This document shows, piece by piece, positions 16,271-24,351 of a stretch of DNA of 40,516 nt. Position numbers and translations under genes: made by a program. Numbering within the stretch: position 1 is the stretch's first letter; every line of letters starts with the position of its first letter. Source of the stretch: a bacterium. GTDB lineage: Bacteria; 4484-113; JAFGCY01. Where the stretch lies: the NCBI GenBank assembly GCA_016932385.1, contig JAFGCY010000074.1:1-40516 (forward strand), given 5' to 3'. Below the pieces are notes generated by a model that was not told the origin of the DNA, did no database searches, and was given only the letters and a program-made list of their open reading frames with translations.

Positions 16271-16987
16271 GTGTTAACCTTTGTGATCGCTGGTCTGGTT
16301 GGATTTTATTGCTGGATCATTCCACAACCCGGTTGCGCGGACGCGCCGCCCGTTTCGGCCCCCGACACACCGGATGCGACCCCGGCCTGGACCATCTACG
16401 AATTCCAGGATGGCCGGCTGCTATCCACTGATACCACTCCCGTCGCGGCGATCCCTCCGAGCGCTGACTGCGTCTGGCCCGTTGCGTGCCCGTTGCCAGT
16501 CGACTGGGAAGTACTCGCTGCCGAACGAGCGGACCTGACGGGCGACGGGGAGCCGGAATACGCGCTGCTCGTTTGGCGGCCGTGGCTCGACTGGCCGATC
16601 ATGAGTTGGACCGGCCGCGCCAGTCCGATCGCCGGGCACCAGGATGCTGACGGCAACAGCTGCCATCTCATTTTGCTCAATCCCGCCGGCCGGGATACCG
16701 AGCACCAGGCTGACCATAGCTACGACCTGGTCTGGGCGGGCTCGGCCCTGGCCCGGCCGCTGACGGCGATCGCCGTCGCGGAACTGGACGACCAGCCCGG
16801 CACGGAACTGCTCGCACTGGAGAGCAGCTATCTGGCTGGGCGCGAAGTACCGGCGGACTGCCTGTCCGTCTGGCAATGGAACGGCTTTGGTTTCTCCCTG
16901 CTCTGGCGCAGCGAGCCGGGTAGCTACCGGGATTTGCGCGCGATTGACCTAAACGGAGACGGCACCGCCGAAATCCTGGTCAGATAG
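16271..16987 (+). CDS. Small exported protein with FG-GAP/VCBS-like calcium loops
   Basis: The 238-residue protein has an N-terminal hydrophobic segment (LTFVIAGLVGFYCWII) acting as signal or anchor. Two DxxGDGxxE loops, DLTGDGEPEYALLVWRP (about 88-104) and DLNGDGTAEILVR at the extreme C-terminus, are typical of FG-GAP/VCBS propeller blades. Between them is TAIAVAELDDQPGTELLALE, a degenerate blade. The protein is too short for a full seven-blade propeller. It may be a single-sheet relative or work as a multimer. The start is GTG without a clear ribosome-binding site; an upstream in-frame ATG is immediately followed by a stop. The function is unknown. Confidence 0.7.
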   Translation: MLTFVIAGLVGFYCWIIPQPGCADAPPVSAPDTPDATPAWTIYEFQDGRLLSTDTTPVAAIPPSADCVWPVACPLPVDWEVLAAERADLTGDGEPEYALLVWRPWLDWPIMSWTGRASPIAGHQDADGNSCHLILLNPAGRDTEHQADHSYDLVWAGSALARPLTAIAVAELDDQPGTELLALESSYLAGREVPADCLSVWQWNGFGFSLLWRSEPGSYRDLRAIDLNGDGTAEILVR

Positions 16988-16995
16988 TAGTAGAA

Positions 16996-17025
16996 TTGTC
17001 TATAGCTTCGCGGCAAACATATAAC
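16996..17025 (+). promoter_or_regulatory. Putative sigma70-type promoter before the DUF3160 gene
   Basis: TTGTCT (16996-17001), an 18-base spacer and TATAAC (17020-17025), 50 bases before the coding start. Confidence 0.45.
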
Positions 17026-17074
17026 GACTCGGGGATTAGTTCGAGACGAGAATAAAACACGGGGGCTAAACGTG

Positions 17075-19213
17075 ATGTATTCAAAAACGCTGTTAATCAA
17101 CGGATTGAGTGGATTTCTCTTCGTGCTGCTGATCACCTCATCCGCATTCGGCCAGGACACCTACAGTTCGTATGAATTACCGGACGTTTATGAAGGACAG
17201 GAGATCAGCTTGCCCTGCGACGTTGACGGAATGCAGTATCTCGAGATCGAGCTATCCGATGCACAGCTCGAGCTGCTCCGCGACAACGGCTTTGTCGTAC
17301 GACCGCTCAACTGTTACGAGTTCTCGCACCTTTACGAGGATCTGCGCTACTCGGGTTGGCCGGTCTACATCACGACGGACTCCGTACTGCACGTCTACCA
17401 CCTGCTCTTCAACAAGCTGCTGCGCGAATTGGAGGAAGACAAGCTGATTCCCGCGGTTACCGATCTCACCGTCGCGCTGACCGCCGCGGCCCAGCGGCAG
17501 TACGCGGAATCCCGCGGCACCGAGCTGGAGGAATCCTGCCGCCGCGTCTGGGCTTATTTCGCCATCGCCGAGCAATTACTGCTGGCCGAGCCGCCGCCGG
17601 TGCCCGACGAAATCGCGGTGCTGGTGAACGCCGAGTTGGATCTGATCCGCCAGCACGACGCGATCTACATGTCGCCACTCCTATCGCTGCCGGGGCTGTT
17701 CGACGAGGGCGAGAAGGTGGATCCCACCGCGCCGCTCGACGACTCCACGCTATACTACGCCGAGGACTACAGCCAGTACACGCCGCGTGGGCATTACACG
17801 CGCACGCCAACGCGCTCACGCTACTTCCAGGCGATGATGTGGTACGGGCGCGTCAACTACCGGCTGATCAATCCCCATGAGGCGATGCAGGCCCTGCTGG
17901 TGACACGCCTGCTGGATACAACCGCGGTCGGCGACAAATCGGCGCTGGCGGTCTGGGCATCGATCTACGAGCCCACGGCATTCCTGGTCGGCAACTCCGA
18001 CGACCTGGGCTATTTCGACATCGTCTCCGTCGCCGAGCCGATCTACGGCTCCGCCGCGCCGGCGCTGGATCAGCTGGCCAATCCGGCGCTGCTGGATGAG
18101 TTTCTGGCCGCGGCGCGGCTCCTGCCGCCGCCGCAGATCAACTCGATGTGGGTGAACATCTGGGAGGACGAAGAAGAGGTCACGCGCGGCTTCCGCTTCA
18201 TGGGTCAGCGCTTCGTACTGGACGCGTTCATCTTCGAGAATCTGATCTGGCGCAAGGTCGGTACACCGGAGTCACCACGCATGCTGCCCCGCGCTTTGGA
18301 CGTCTTCGCCGCCTTCGGCAACGACGAGGCTCTGGCCATCCTGGCTGAACTGGGCGAGACCGATTACGAGCATTATGCGACGCAAATGGTGAAGCTGCGC
18401 ACAGCAGTGGCCGCCCAGCCATCCGAGTACTGGGATGAGACGCTCTATGCCAAATGGCTGCAGATGCTCCTGATCCTGGCCGAGGAGAAGGCGGCCGCCT
18501 ACCCGGCCTACATGCAGACGCCGGCCTGGGCCCGCAAAGACCTGCACTCATCACTGGGCAGTTGGACCGAGTTGAAGCACGACACGATCCTTTATGCCAA
18601 ACAGGTGATGGCCGAGATGGGTGACGGCGGTGAAGAATACGTGCCGCCGTTGAACCACGTCGAACCGGTGCCGCGCACCTTCAACGCGCTGCTGGAGCTG
18701 GCCGCCTTGACGCGCTCCGGTCTGGAGGCGCAGGATTTGCTGACACCCGATATCGAAGACATTCTGAATTCACTCACCGAGGAGGTCGGCTTCTTCCGCG
18801 ACATCGCCTTGCGCGAGTTGACCGGCGGTGAGTTTACGACGGATGAGAACGACCGGTTGCTCTACGCCGGCGGCTGGCTGGAGTGGATGACGATGTCGTC
18901 CGCCGACGTGATCGAGGAAGGCGAGAATGCGGGCTTCTATGTCGACGCGGACGAGGCGGCGCTGGTCACCGATGTCGCCACCGATCCCAGCGGTTTCGTG
19001 CTGGAGGAAGCCACCGGCCGGATCTTCGAAATCCTCGTGGCCACGCCGGCCTGGGATGGTGGCGTGCAGATTTCCTACGGCGGCGTTTTCAGCTATTACG
19101 AGTTTCCCTGGCCGCTGGCGGACCGGCTGACCGACGAAAAATGGCGCGAGATGCTGTGCAATGACGAACAGCCCGCGCGGCCCGAGTGGACCAGCGAGTT
19201 TATCGCCGAATAG
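17075..19213 (+). CDS. DUF3160 exported protein
   Basis: This protein of about 712 residues has an N-terminal signal peptide (hydrophobic core GFLFVLLITSSAFG, then QDTY). It carries hallmark DUF3160 blocks: LLRDNGFVV, WPVYITTDSVLHVYHLLFN, YTPRGHYTRTPTRSRYFQAM, MMWYGRVNYRL, ASIYEPTAFLVGNSDDLGY and the late NDRLLYAGGWLEWM/SADVIEEGENAG segments. The domain fills most of the protein. The family is secreted and widespread in poorly characterised bacteria, with no known activity. An in-frame GTG directly precedes the ATG. GGGGG at 17061-17065 fits either start, so the ATG is a mild preference. It lies 22 bases before the serine hydrolase gene and is probably co-transcribed with it. Confidence 0.88.
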   Translation: MYSKTLLINGLSGFLFVLLITSSAFGQDTYSSYELPDVYEGQEISLPCDVDGMQYLEIELSDAQLELLRDNGFVVRPLNCYEFSHLYEDLRYSGWPVYITTDSVLHVYHLLFNKLLRELEEDKLIPAVTDLTVALTAAAQRQYAESRGTELEESCRRVWAYFAIAEQLLLAEPPPVPDEIAVLVNAELDLIRQHDAIYMSPLLSLPGLFDEGEKVDPTAPLDDSTLYYAEDYSQYTPRGHYTRTPTRSRYFQAMMWYGRVNYRLINPHEAMQALLVTRLLDTTAVGDKSALAVWASIYEPTAFLVGNSDDLGYFDIVSVAEPIYGSAAPALDQLANPALLDEFLAAARLLPPPQINSMWVNIWEDEEEVTRGFRFMGQRFVLDAFIFENLIWRKVGTPESPRMLPRALDVFAAFGNDEALAILAELGETDYEHYATQMVKLRTAVAAQPSEYWDETLYAKWLQMLLILAEEKAAAYPAYMQTPAWARKDLHSSLGSWTELKHDTILYAKQVMAEMGDGGEEYVPPLNHVEPVPRTFNALLELAALTRSGLEAQDLLTPDIEDILNSLTEEVGFFRDIALRELTGGEFTTDENDRLLYAGGWLEWMTMSSADVIEEGENAGFYVDADEAALVTDVATDPSGFVLEEATGRIFEILVATPAWDGGVQISYGGVFSYYEFPWPLADRLTDEKWREMLCNDEQPARPEWTSEFIAE

Positions 19214-19235
19214 TCAGATCGAAATTGGGGGAAAG

Positions 19236-20489
19236 ATGTTGGTGAGGTTACGGGTGATAGTAAGGCGGGGCGGCGCGCTATGCGCGGCCATGGCCTGTTG
19301 GTTGGCTCTGACGGCGCCGGCGGGAGCCCAGCCGGCCTGCGAGATCCTGGCCCAGGTTGACGCGGTGATCAAACGCTGCCGTGAGCATCCCACTGACTGC
19401 GCCTTGCGCGACGAGTTTGTCGCGCTGCTCCAGGAGGCCTATGCCGCGGAGGACATCACCGAGTTGGATTCGCGGCTGTACGTGGCGGTGCTGACTGACA
19501 CCAAGCTGCATGCCCGCCTGGAGTTCCTGGAATTCCGCATGGGCACGGAGAAACACTCCAGCGCCAGCATCATCAAGGTCGTAACCTTGGTGGCGGTGCT
19601 GCATGAAATCGAAGCCGGCCGGCTGGAGTGGGAATCCGTTATCGAGGGCTGCAGCGTGGAAAGCCTGGTTTACCGGATGATCAAGGTCTCCAGCAACGAG
19701 GCCTACAATGCACTGACGCATTATCTCGGCTTTGAGAAGATCAACGCCTGGCTGCGCGAACTTGGCTTCAGCGAGGACGAGCTGTTCATCGGGCACTACC
19801 TGCTGCCCGCCGGTAACGCCAATCGCGGGCGGCTGGGCACCAACCGTTCGACCGCCGCGGGGATGGCCAAGCTGTTTTTCCTGATCGCGCAGGAAGACGA
19901 CGTGGATGGCTTCCTGTCCTCGGAAGGCCTGGCCCTGGCGCGCAAACTGCTCTCCTGTCACAACGAATCGAATAACGATCCGCACCACAACGACCGGCTC
20001 AACCGCGACGTCGCGGAGAGCATCTGCTTCATGCACAAGACCGGCAACAACGATTACGTGGTGACCGACGGCGGGATCTTCAACTGCGGCGACCGCTCGT
20101 TCATCGTGGTGGTCTTCGACAAACGCCTCAGCAAGAAGAAGATGCGGACATTCGGCGCCGCCCTGGTCGAGTTCTCCGCCGACTTCCCCAAACGCATCCC
20201 GCCGATCGCGGTCTACGAGTTTGATCCAATCCTGCTCGGTCCCCGCTGGGACCTGGGCCTGACCGCTGAGAAAATCGCCAATCACCTTGCGCTGCAAACA
20301 CCCGCACCCAACGCCACGGAGTCCGCTTCAAAATCTGAATCGGATCAGGCGGCGGAGCCGGAGCCGGAGCCGGAACCTGAATCGGAATCACAAGCCGAAC
20401 CCGAGCCCGAACACGCTGAGGAATCCGAGGCGGACGAACGGAAGGAAGAGGACTGCCGGCGTTCTTTTCGTAGCCGCACCGGCGCTTAG
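19236..20489 (+). CDS. Class A beta-lactamase-like exported serine hydrolase with Glu/Pro-rich tail
   Basis: The 417-residue protein has a signal peptide (ACWLALTAPAGAQ). The penicillin-recognising fold is intact: SxxK is Ser111-Ile-Ile-Lys114, the second motif is Ser152-Ser-Asn154, and Lys268-Thr-Gly270 gives KTG. The spacings resemble class A beta-lactamases. I see no clear omega-loop ExxLN, so true beta-lactam hydrolysis is uncertain; an esterase or DD-peptidase-like role is possible. The last 55 residues are a low-complexity Glu-Pro-Ser tract (AEPEPEPEPESESQ) ending in a basic tip. The start at 19236 follows GGGGGA; a longer frame overlaps the DUF3160 end and would bury the signal peptide. 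Confidence 0.83.
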   Translation: MLVRLRVIVRRGGALCAAMACWLALTAPAGAQPACEILAQVDAVIKRCREHPTDCALRDEFVALLQEAYAAEDITELDSRLYVAVLTDTKLHARLEFLEFRMGTEKHSSASIIKVVTLVAVLHEIEAGRLEWESVIEGCSVESLVYRMIKVSSNEAYNALTHYLGFEKINAWLRELGFSEDELFIGHYLLPAGNANRGRLGTNRSTAAGMAKLFFLIAQEDDVDGFLSSEGLALARKLLSCHNESNNDPHHNDRLNRDVAESICFMHKTGNNDYVVTDGGIFNCGDRSFIVVVFDKRLSKKKMRTFGAALVEFSADFPKRIPPIAVYEFDPILLGPRWDLGLTAEKIANHLALQTPAPNATESASKSESDQAAEPEPEPEPESESQAEPEPEHAEESEADERKEEDCRRSFRSRTGA

Positions 20490-20573
20490 CGACCGGCACC
20501 TGATCGTGTAGCAGCCGGCAGAGCCCAGGCTTAATGGCATGGCCGGGAAGCCGTGGTTTGGTTGGTTTGGTAA

Positions 20574-20647
<74 letters not shown>

Positions 20648-20652
20648 CCGGA

Positions 20653-20681
20653 AGTCTACCTTACGGGCTGCGGTGTGTCAA
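20653..20681 (-). promoter_or_regulatory. Consensus sigma70 promoter of tRNA-fMet
   Basis: On the minus strand: TTGACA (20681-20676), a 17-base spacer and TAGACT (20658-20653), only 5 bases before the tRNA 5' end. It is the closest match to consensus in the window. It shows that the tRNA is transcribed independently of the upstream protein genes. Confidence 0.85.
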
Positions 20682-20770
20682 CTCATTGCGTCACCGATCC
20701 GGGAGCAACGCAATAGTCGGACCGGTTGTCTCATTACGGGTCGCCGCCCGTTGTCTCCAATCCGGGCAGG

Positions 20771-21310
20771 TCAGCTGTGGCGCGGCAGGTTCCGGACCGT
20801 CTCCGCCACGCGCCAGCGCAACGCCAGCGGCCCGCGCGTGATGAGCCAGCGGAAGTCATCCTGCGCGCGGTAAGCCCCCAACCGCCACCACTGCTGCGCC
20901 AGCCGGCCCCAGCCCCACAGGCCCAGCCCCAGCGCGGCGATTCCGCTGACGCCATACGCCCGGGCAATCGCCGCCAGGCCGGGGATCTGGGCCAGCAGCG
21001 CCACCAGCAGGTTCAAGACCGACAATCCCGTCAGCGCCAGCAGCGCCGCCGTCCGCGTCCGCGGAGCAAGCAGCGCAATGGCCAGTCCCCAGAGCAGGTG
21101 GCTCAGCGCGGCCAGGGCCAGCATCAGCCGCTCGGTCGCGGCTCCTCCCGCCGGCACGGCGATGATCATTACGAGCAGGGCGCCGACAGCACAACTAACC
21201 GCCAGCCAGGATTCCGCGCGGGAGACCAGCCGCAATCCGCGCAGCCAGCCACCGTGCGTGGCGATCGCGACCCGGCGTTGCCTGGCGCTGCCGGTCCGCT
21301 CAGTCGCCAT
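20771..21310 (-). CDS. Unknown integral membrane protein (about four helices)
   Basis: The 179-residue protein has hydrophobic segments at about 36-54 (SWLAVSCAVGALLVMIIAV), 62-81, 87-107 and 120-138. Basic and aromatic tails (GRLAQQWWRLGAYRAQDDFRW) lie at the C-terminus. I recognise no family. Its ATG overlaps the last codons and stop of the upstream gene (11-base overlap), so the two are translationally coupled and probably work together. It is the last protein gene before tRNA-fMet. Confidence 0.75.
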   Translation of the reverse strand: MATERTGSARQRRVAIATHGGWLRGLRLVSRAESWLAVSCAVGALLVMIIAVPAGGAATERLMLALAALSHLLWGLAIALLAPRTRTAALLALTGLSVLNLLVALLAQIPGLAAIARAYGVSGIAALGLGLWGWGRLAQQWWRLGAYRAQDDFRWLITRGPLALRWRVAETVRNLPRHS

Positions 21311-22166
21311 GGGACTCCTGCTCCGCGCGGTTGACTGCCGTACCGCTGACGCTCAGCGTGCCCTCGGGCGGTTCGTCGGACGGCGGCTGAGCTGCGTCAG
21401 CTTCCGTGGCCTCCTCCGCGCCTGGCGGGCTATAGACATAGTCGAGTAACAGCCCGTTGCTGGACAGGACGTAATAGAACTTGGCCAACAGCTTGTCCAT
21501 CACATTCAAAAAATCCGGATCGGTGGCCTCGCTGGCCCGCGCGACCTGGATGATGTTTTCCAGTTCCTTCAGCACTTCGTCCGCGCTGCCCGGCAACTCG
21601 TCTGCGCCGAGCTGCTCGATCACCGTCGGGTCGACCTGCCAATCGGGACCGACGCGGTTGGGATCGACGAACGGCCCCACGCGTTCGAACTGGGCCATCA
21701 CAACCTGGTGCGAGACATCCGCAAGGCTCCAATGCAGCACGCCGTCGCCCGCATAATCCGGCTCGGGCGTGGACTCGAGCAGTACGAGGTTTGGCGGGTA
21801 GGTCAGGGACAGCTCGACGTCCAGCGGCCCCTCCTCGTAATAGAAGTCCGGCGTGACGAAAAAGTACCGTCCTTCCTCGTAGCGCAGGTAGCTGCTGGTG
21901 GTGAAGTTGATCGTGAAACCGAAGTCGCGCACCTTGACCGGAATTACGCCGAGTTCACGCGCGGCGCTGAAATAGTCGAATACGCCGGCCTCCAGTTTCA
22001 GGCCGCTCCAGCGGTCGACAACCTCCACGGTGCCGCGCTCGTTGATCAGCATCGTCAGCTGCGACTGCGTAGCAGCGGCCCGAACCGGCCCAGGAGCCGC
22101 CAGGCACAGGCCGAGCAGCACCAGGCCTAGCAGACCGGAACACCTTGCGTGCGTCAATGGTTGCAT
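21300..22166 (-). CDS. Unknown exported protein
   Basis: The 288-residue product has a clear signal peptide (GLLGLVLLGLCLAAPGPVRA). The mature part is beta-rich in its first 150 residues, with aromatic-rich strands (YEEGRYFFVTPDFYYEEG). A helical region follows (DEVLKELENIIQVARASEA, NVMDKLLAKFYYVL), then a Pro/Glu-rich tail. No domain is recognised. I chose the ATG at 22166 over the longer frame because it begins 1 base after the fmt stop (TGAgATG), a typical coupled start. It is co-transcribed with fmt upstream and the four-helix membrane protein downstream. Confidence 0.75.
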   Translation of the reverse strand: MQPLTHARCSGLLGLVLLGLCLAAPGPVRAAATQSQLTMLINERGTVEVVDRWSGLKLEAGVFDYFSAARELGVIPVKVRDFGFTINFTTSSYLRYEEGRYFFVTPDFYYEEGPLDVELSLTYPPNLVLLESTPEPDYAGDGVLHWSLADVSHQVVMAQFERVGPFVDPNRVGPDWQVDPTVIEQLGADELPGSADEVLKELENIIQVARASEATDPDFLNVMDKLLAKFYYVLSSNGLLLDYVYSPPGAEEATEADAAQPPSDEPPEGTLSVSGTAVNRAEQESHGD

Positions 22167-22167
22167 C

Positions 22168-23127
22168 TCAGTTAGTGTGGACACCCAGGCACTCACCGGC
22201 GTTCAACACGTTACCGGCCAGGAAGCTATCGATCGGCATGCGCGGCTTATTCTCCGGCTGTACCTCCAGCAGGCGCAGGGCCAGCTCACCCGTTTCAATC
22301 CAGGCGGCTTTCTTGGTCGTCATCAGCACCGTGCCCGGCTCGATCTCATCCCCCGCCGGATCGGACATCACCAGTTCGGCGCGCGCTCGCCAGACTTTCA
22401 GCCGTCGCCCGTCGGGCAGCGTGGTCAGCGCCCCGATGTCCGGATCCCAGGCCCGAACGAAATTCTCCAGCTCGGGCGCCGGTCGCTTCCAGTCGATCAG
22501 CGTATCGCTGCGGTCATACATCCGGCTGTAGGTCGCGCGCGCGTGATTCTGGGGCGTCAGCGTATAGACGCCGGCAGCCACCTGATCGAGTGCTTCGACC
22601 GCCAGCCGTCCGCCCAGCGCGCCCAGCGCGGTTTTCAGCTCCAGGTAATTCCAGGTCGCCGGCACGGCCAGCGGCCGGCGCAGCATTACGTCACCGTCGT
22701 CGACGCGCGGCGTCATCCGCATGATGCAGCATTCCGTGTCGGTCCAGCCGTTGAGCAGCGTGTTGCGGACGGGCGAGGGACCGCGTAACAGCGGCAGGGG
22801 TGAGGGATGAACATTCAACGGCCACTCGGTCAGGGCCAGGATTTTCTTCGGGATGATTTGGCCGTAGCTGGCCAGCAGAAACGCTTCCGGCCGGCAGGCG
22901 CTCAATTGCGCGCGATAGTCGGGATTATTTCTCACGCGCTCCGGTTTGAAAACGGGGATACCCAGGTCACCAGCATCAAGGCAGACGGGTGTCGGGCACA
23001 GCGTCAGCTTGCGGCCGGCGGGATGGTCGGGCTGGGTCGTCACTGCGACGACCTGGTGAGCGCTCTCCAGCAGTGCCTTGAAGATCAGGCAACTGAACTC
23101 CGTGCTGCCGAAAAACGCTACTCGCAC
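22168..23127 (-). CDS. fmt: Methionyl-tRNA formyltransferase
   Basis: Fmt transfers a formyl group from 10-formyl-THF to Met-tRNA-fMet. The 319-residue length is normal for the family. The N-terminal Rossmann domain begins RVAFFGSTEFSC and contains TTQPDHPAGRK and ASYGQIIPKKIL. The catalytic region NVHPSPLPLLRG supplies Asn and His, and VDDGDVM supplies Asp. The C-terminal tRNA-binding domain (TLIDWKRPAPELENFVRAWDP) is present. The usual SLLPxYRGAAP loop reads SPLPLLRGPSPV, a noticeable divergence. The start is GTG, 5 bases after the DUF1232 stop. The initiator tRNA lies downstream on the same strand, which supports the assignment. No def gene is adjacent. Confidence 0.93.
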   Translation of the reverse strand: MRVAFFGSTEFSCLIFKALLESAHQVVAVTTQPDHPAGRKLTLCPTPVCLDAGDLGIPVFKPERVRNNPDYRAQLSACRPEAFLLASYGQIIPKKILALTEWPLNVHPSPLPLLRGPSPVRNTLLNGWTDTECCIMRMTPRVDDGDVMLRRPLAVPATWNYLELKTALGALGGRLAVEALDQVAAGVYTLTPQNHARATYSRMYDRSDTLIDWKRPAPELENFVRAWDPDIGALTTLPDGRRLKVWRARAELVMSDPAGDEIEPGTVLMTTKKAAWIETGELALRLLEVQPENKPRMPIDSFLAGNVLNAGECLGVHTN

Positions 23128-23132
23128 AAAGG

Positions 23133-23609
23133 CTATTGATCCTCCCGATAAGCGCTGTAACGCGCGTAGGGCGGCGGTTCCGCCGGTGCCTGTTCAGTTT
23201 CCTGCTCCGGTCCCCGCGCCATCCAGCCTCGGCCGCGGCCGCCACCGGTGCTGTAGAACATTTCCATCGCGTCGCGGACGAGCACCGGTACGGGCACGAA
23301 CACTTTGTCGATATCAATATCCAATTTCTCGCAATGCTCGTCCAGCACCTTGGGCGGCGCCATTTCGATTAGCGCCTGCATGATCACCAGCGCCACGATA
23401 ATGTCGTCGACCAGGCCGATACCCGTAAAATCATGCGGCACGACGTCCAGCGGCGAGAAGAAGTAGATAAAGCCGCACCAGGCGTAGATCTTGAGCAGCC
23501 AGGAGACGCGGGTATCGAGCATCAAGCGCCAGAACAGCTGGCCGCTCTTGTGGATGTTGAGCAGGCCCAGAATGCTGTCCATTTTACGCCGGGGATGTCG
23601 GCTCTTCAT
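23133..23609 (-). CDS. DUF1232 (YkvA-type) membrane protein
   Basis: This protein of about 158 residues carries the DUF1232 signature WLLKIYAWCGFIYFFSPLDV-VPHDFTGIGLVDDIIVALVI: a short amphipathic/transmembrane helix, the SPxD-VP turn, and a GxxDD start to the second helix. A Gly-Arg-rich linker (GGGRGRGW) and a Pro/Glu-rich tail follow. Function of the family is unknown. The start is uncertain. A TTG at 23657 extends the frame, and ATGs exist at 23609 and 23582. I chose 23609 because a -10-like TACAAT lies 6 bases upstream and there is no ribosome-binding site. It ends 5 bases before fmt. Confidence 0.78.
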   Translation of the reverse strand: MKSRHPRRKMDSILGLLNIHKSGQLFWRLMLDTRVSWLLKIYAWCGFIYFFSPLDVVPHDFTGIGLVDDIIVALVIMQALIEMAPPKVLDEHCEKLDIDIDKVFVPVPVLVRDAMEMFYSTGGGRGRGWMARGPEQETEQAPAEPPPYARYSAYREDQ

Positions 23610-23615
23610 CACTTT

Positions 23616-23621
23616 ATTGTA
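23616..23621 (-). promoter_or_regulatory. Possible -10 for a leaderless DUF1232-fmt transcript
   Basis: TACAAT on the minus strand ends 6 bases before the ATG at 23609. No clear -35. Confidence 0.3.
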
Positions 23622-23802
23622 ACGCTTGTCCAGTCTGACAGGCACGTTACGGATCAACCGGGGCGGATTTCAGGCGCCGGTCCAGTTGTTCACCATCCTG
23701 GAAAGCTACTTCGGGTCTGAGTGATTAACTACCGGTAGCATATCTGCTACGTGGCCAGTTTGGTTCTTTTCGCTGGTAATTATCCTGGCTGGCAGCCGCC
23801 GC

Positions 23803-24147
23803 TCAGTTGGCGCTTACCAGCCCCAGTAAGTTGCCCGCCGGATCGCGGAACAGCGCGTAGTAACCGTATTTCTCGCTGATCAACGTTTTACCAGTGACCA
23901 CCGTGCCCCCGGCCGCGGTGATCTGCGCCAGCCGGGCCTCAATGTCGGCGACCTCGATGTAGCAGTGTATGCGCTCCCCGGGCTCGTTTCCGGAAAACAG
24001 CCCGCCGCCGATGCCGCCGTCGATCTTGATCATCATGTATTCCGGTCCGGACTCCGTCAACTGCCAATCGAACAGCTCGTGGTAGAACTGCGCGGACTGC
24101 TTGAGATCCGCGGCGAACAACTCGAAGTAACCGATCCGGTCTGCCAT
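23803..24147 (-). CDS. VOC-family (glyoxalase-like) small protein
   Basis: The 114-residue single-module protein of the vicinal oxygen chelate superfamily has the betaalphabeta-beta-beta entry IGYFELFAADLKQSAQFYHELFDW, then GGGLFSGN, HCYIEVADIEARLAQITAAG and the closing YYALFRDPAGNLLGLV, which is typical of the family (RDPxGNxxGL). Metal-ligand positions are not complete enough to predict catalysis, so a binding protein is possible. I chose the ATG at 24147 for GAGG 7 bases upstream; a TTG two codons earlier is the alternative. It is divergent from etfBA. Confidence 0.85.
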   Translation of the reverse strand: MADRIGYFELFAADLKQSAQFYHELFDWQLTESGPEYMMIKIDGGIGGGLFSGNEPGERIHCYIEVADIEARLAQITAAGGTVVTGKTLISEKYGYYALFRDPAGNLLGLVSAN

Positions 24148-24183
24148 CCACAAGCCTCACAGATGTATAGTATTACTAAGATA

Positions 24184-24250
24184 ACAGACCGGGCGCGGGT
24201 CTGTCAAACCGCGCCCGGCAGTCCACCCAATCGGCGCCCACCGGACTGCC
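24184..24250. promoter_or_regulatory. Nested palindromes in the divergent VOC/etfB promoter region
   Basis: Three perfect inverted repeats overlap: ACAGACC/GGTCTGT (24184-24190/24198-24204), CCGGGCGCGG/CCGCGCCCGG (24189-24198/24209-24218) and GGCAGTCC/GGACTGCC (24217-24224/24243-24250). The first two are mutually exclusive as hairpins. They lie between the -10 of the VOC gene (minus strand TACTAT, 24172-24167) and that of etfB (24260-24265), covering where both -35 elements would be. Operator function is inferred. Confidence 0.5.
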
Positions 24251-24256
24251 AGATTA

Positions 24257-24265
24257 TGCTAGAAT
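24257..24265 (+). promoter_or_regulatory. Extended -10 promoter of etfBA
   Basis: TGcTAGAAT, an extended -10 without a recognisable -35. It directly follows the palindrome block and lies about 87 bases before the etfB ATG. Confidence 0.5.
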
Positions 24266-24351
24266 CAGGTTTCGCCCCCATAGCGGAATGTGCTGGGGTT
24301 TACTGCGCCGGGCGGGCTGGGCCGCTCGGGAACATGCACTCGAGGTGGAAG

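Noticed and set aside
23965-24351. Upstream extension of etfB (129 extra codons)
   Set aside because: It would overlap the VOC gene and the promoter/palindrome region; EtfB family starts at RIVVIVKE, i.e. 24352.
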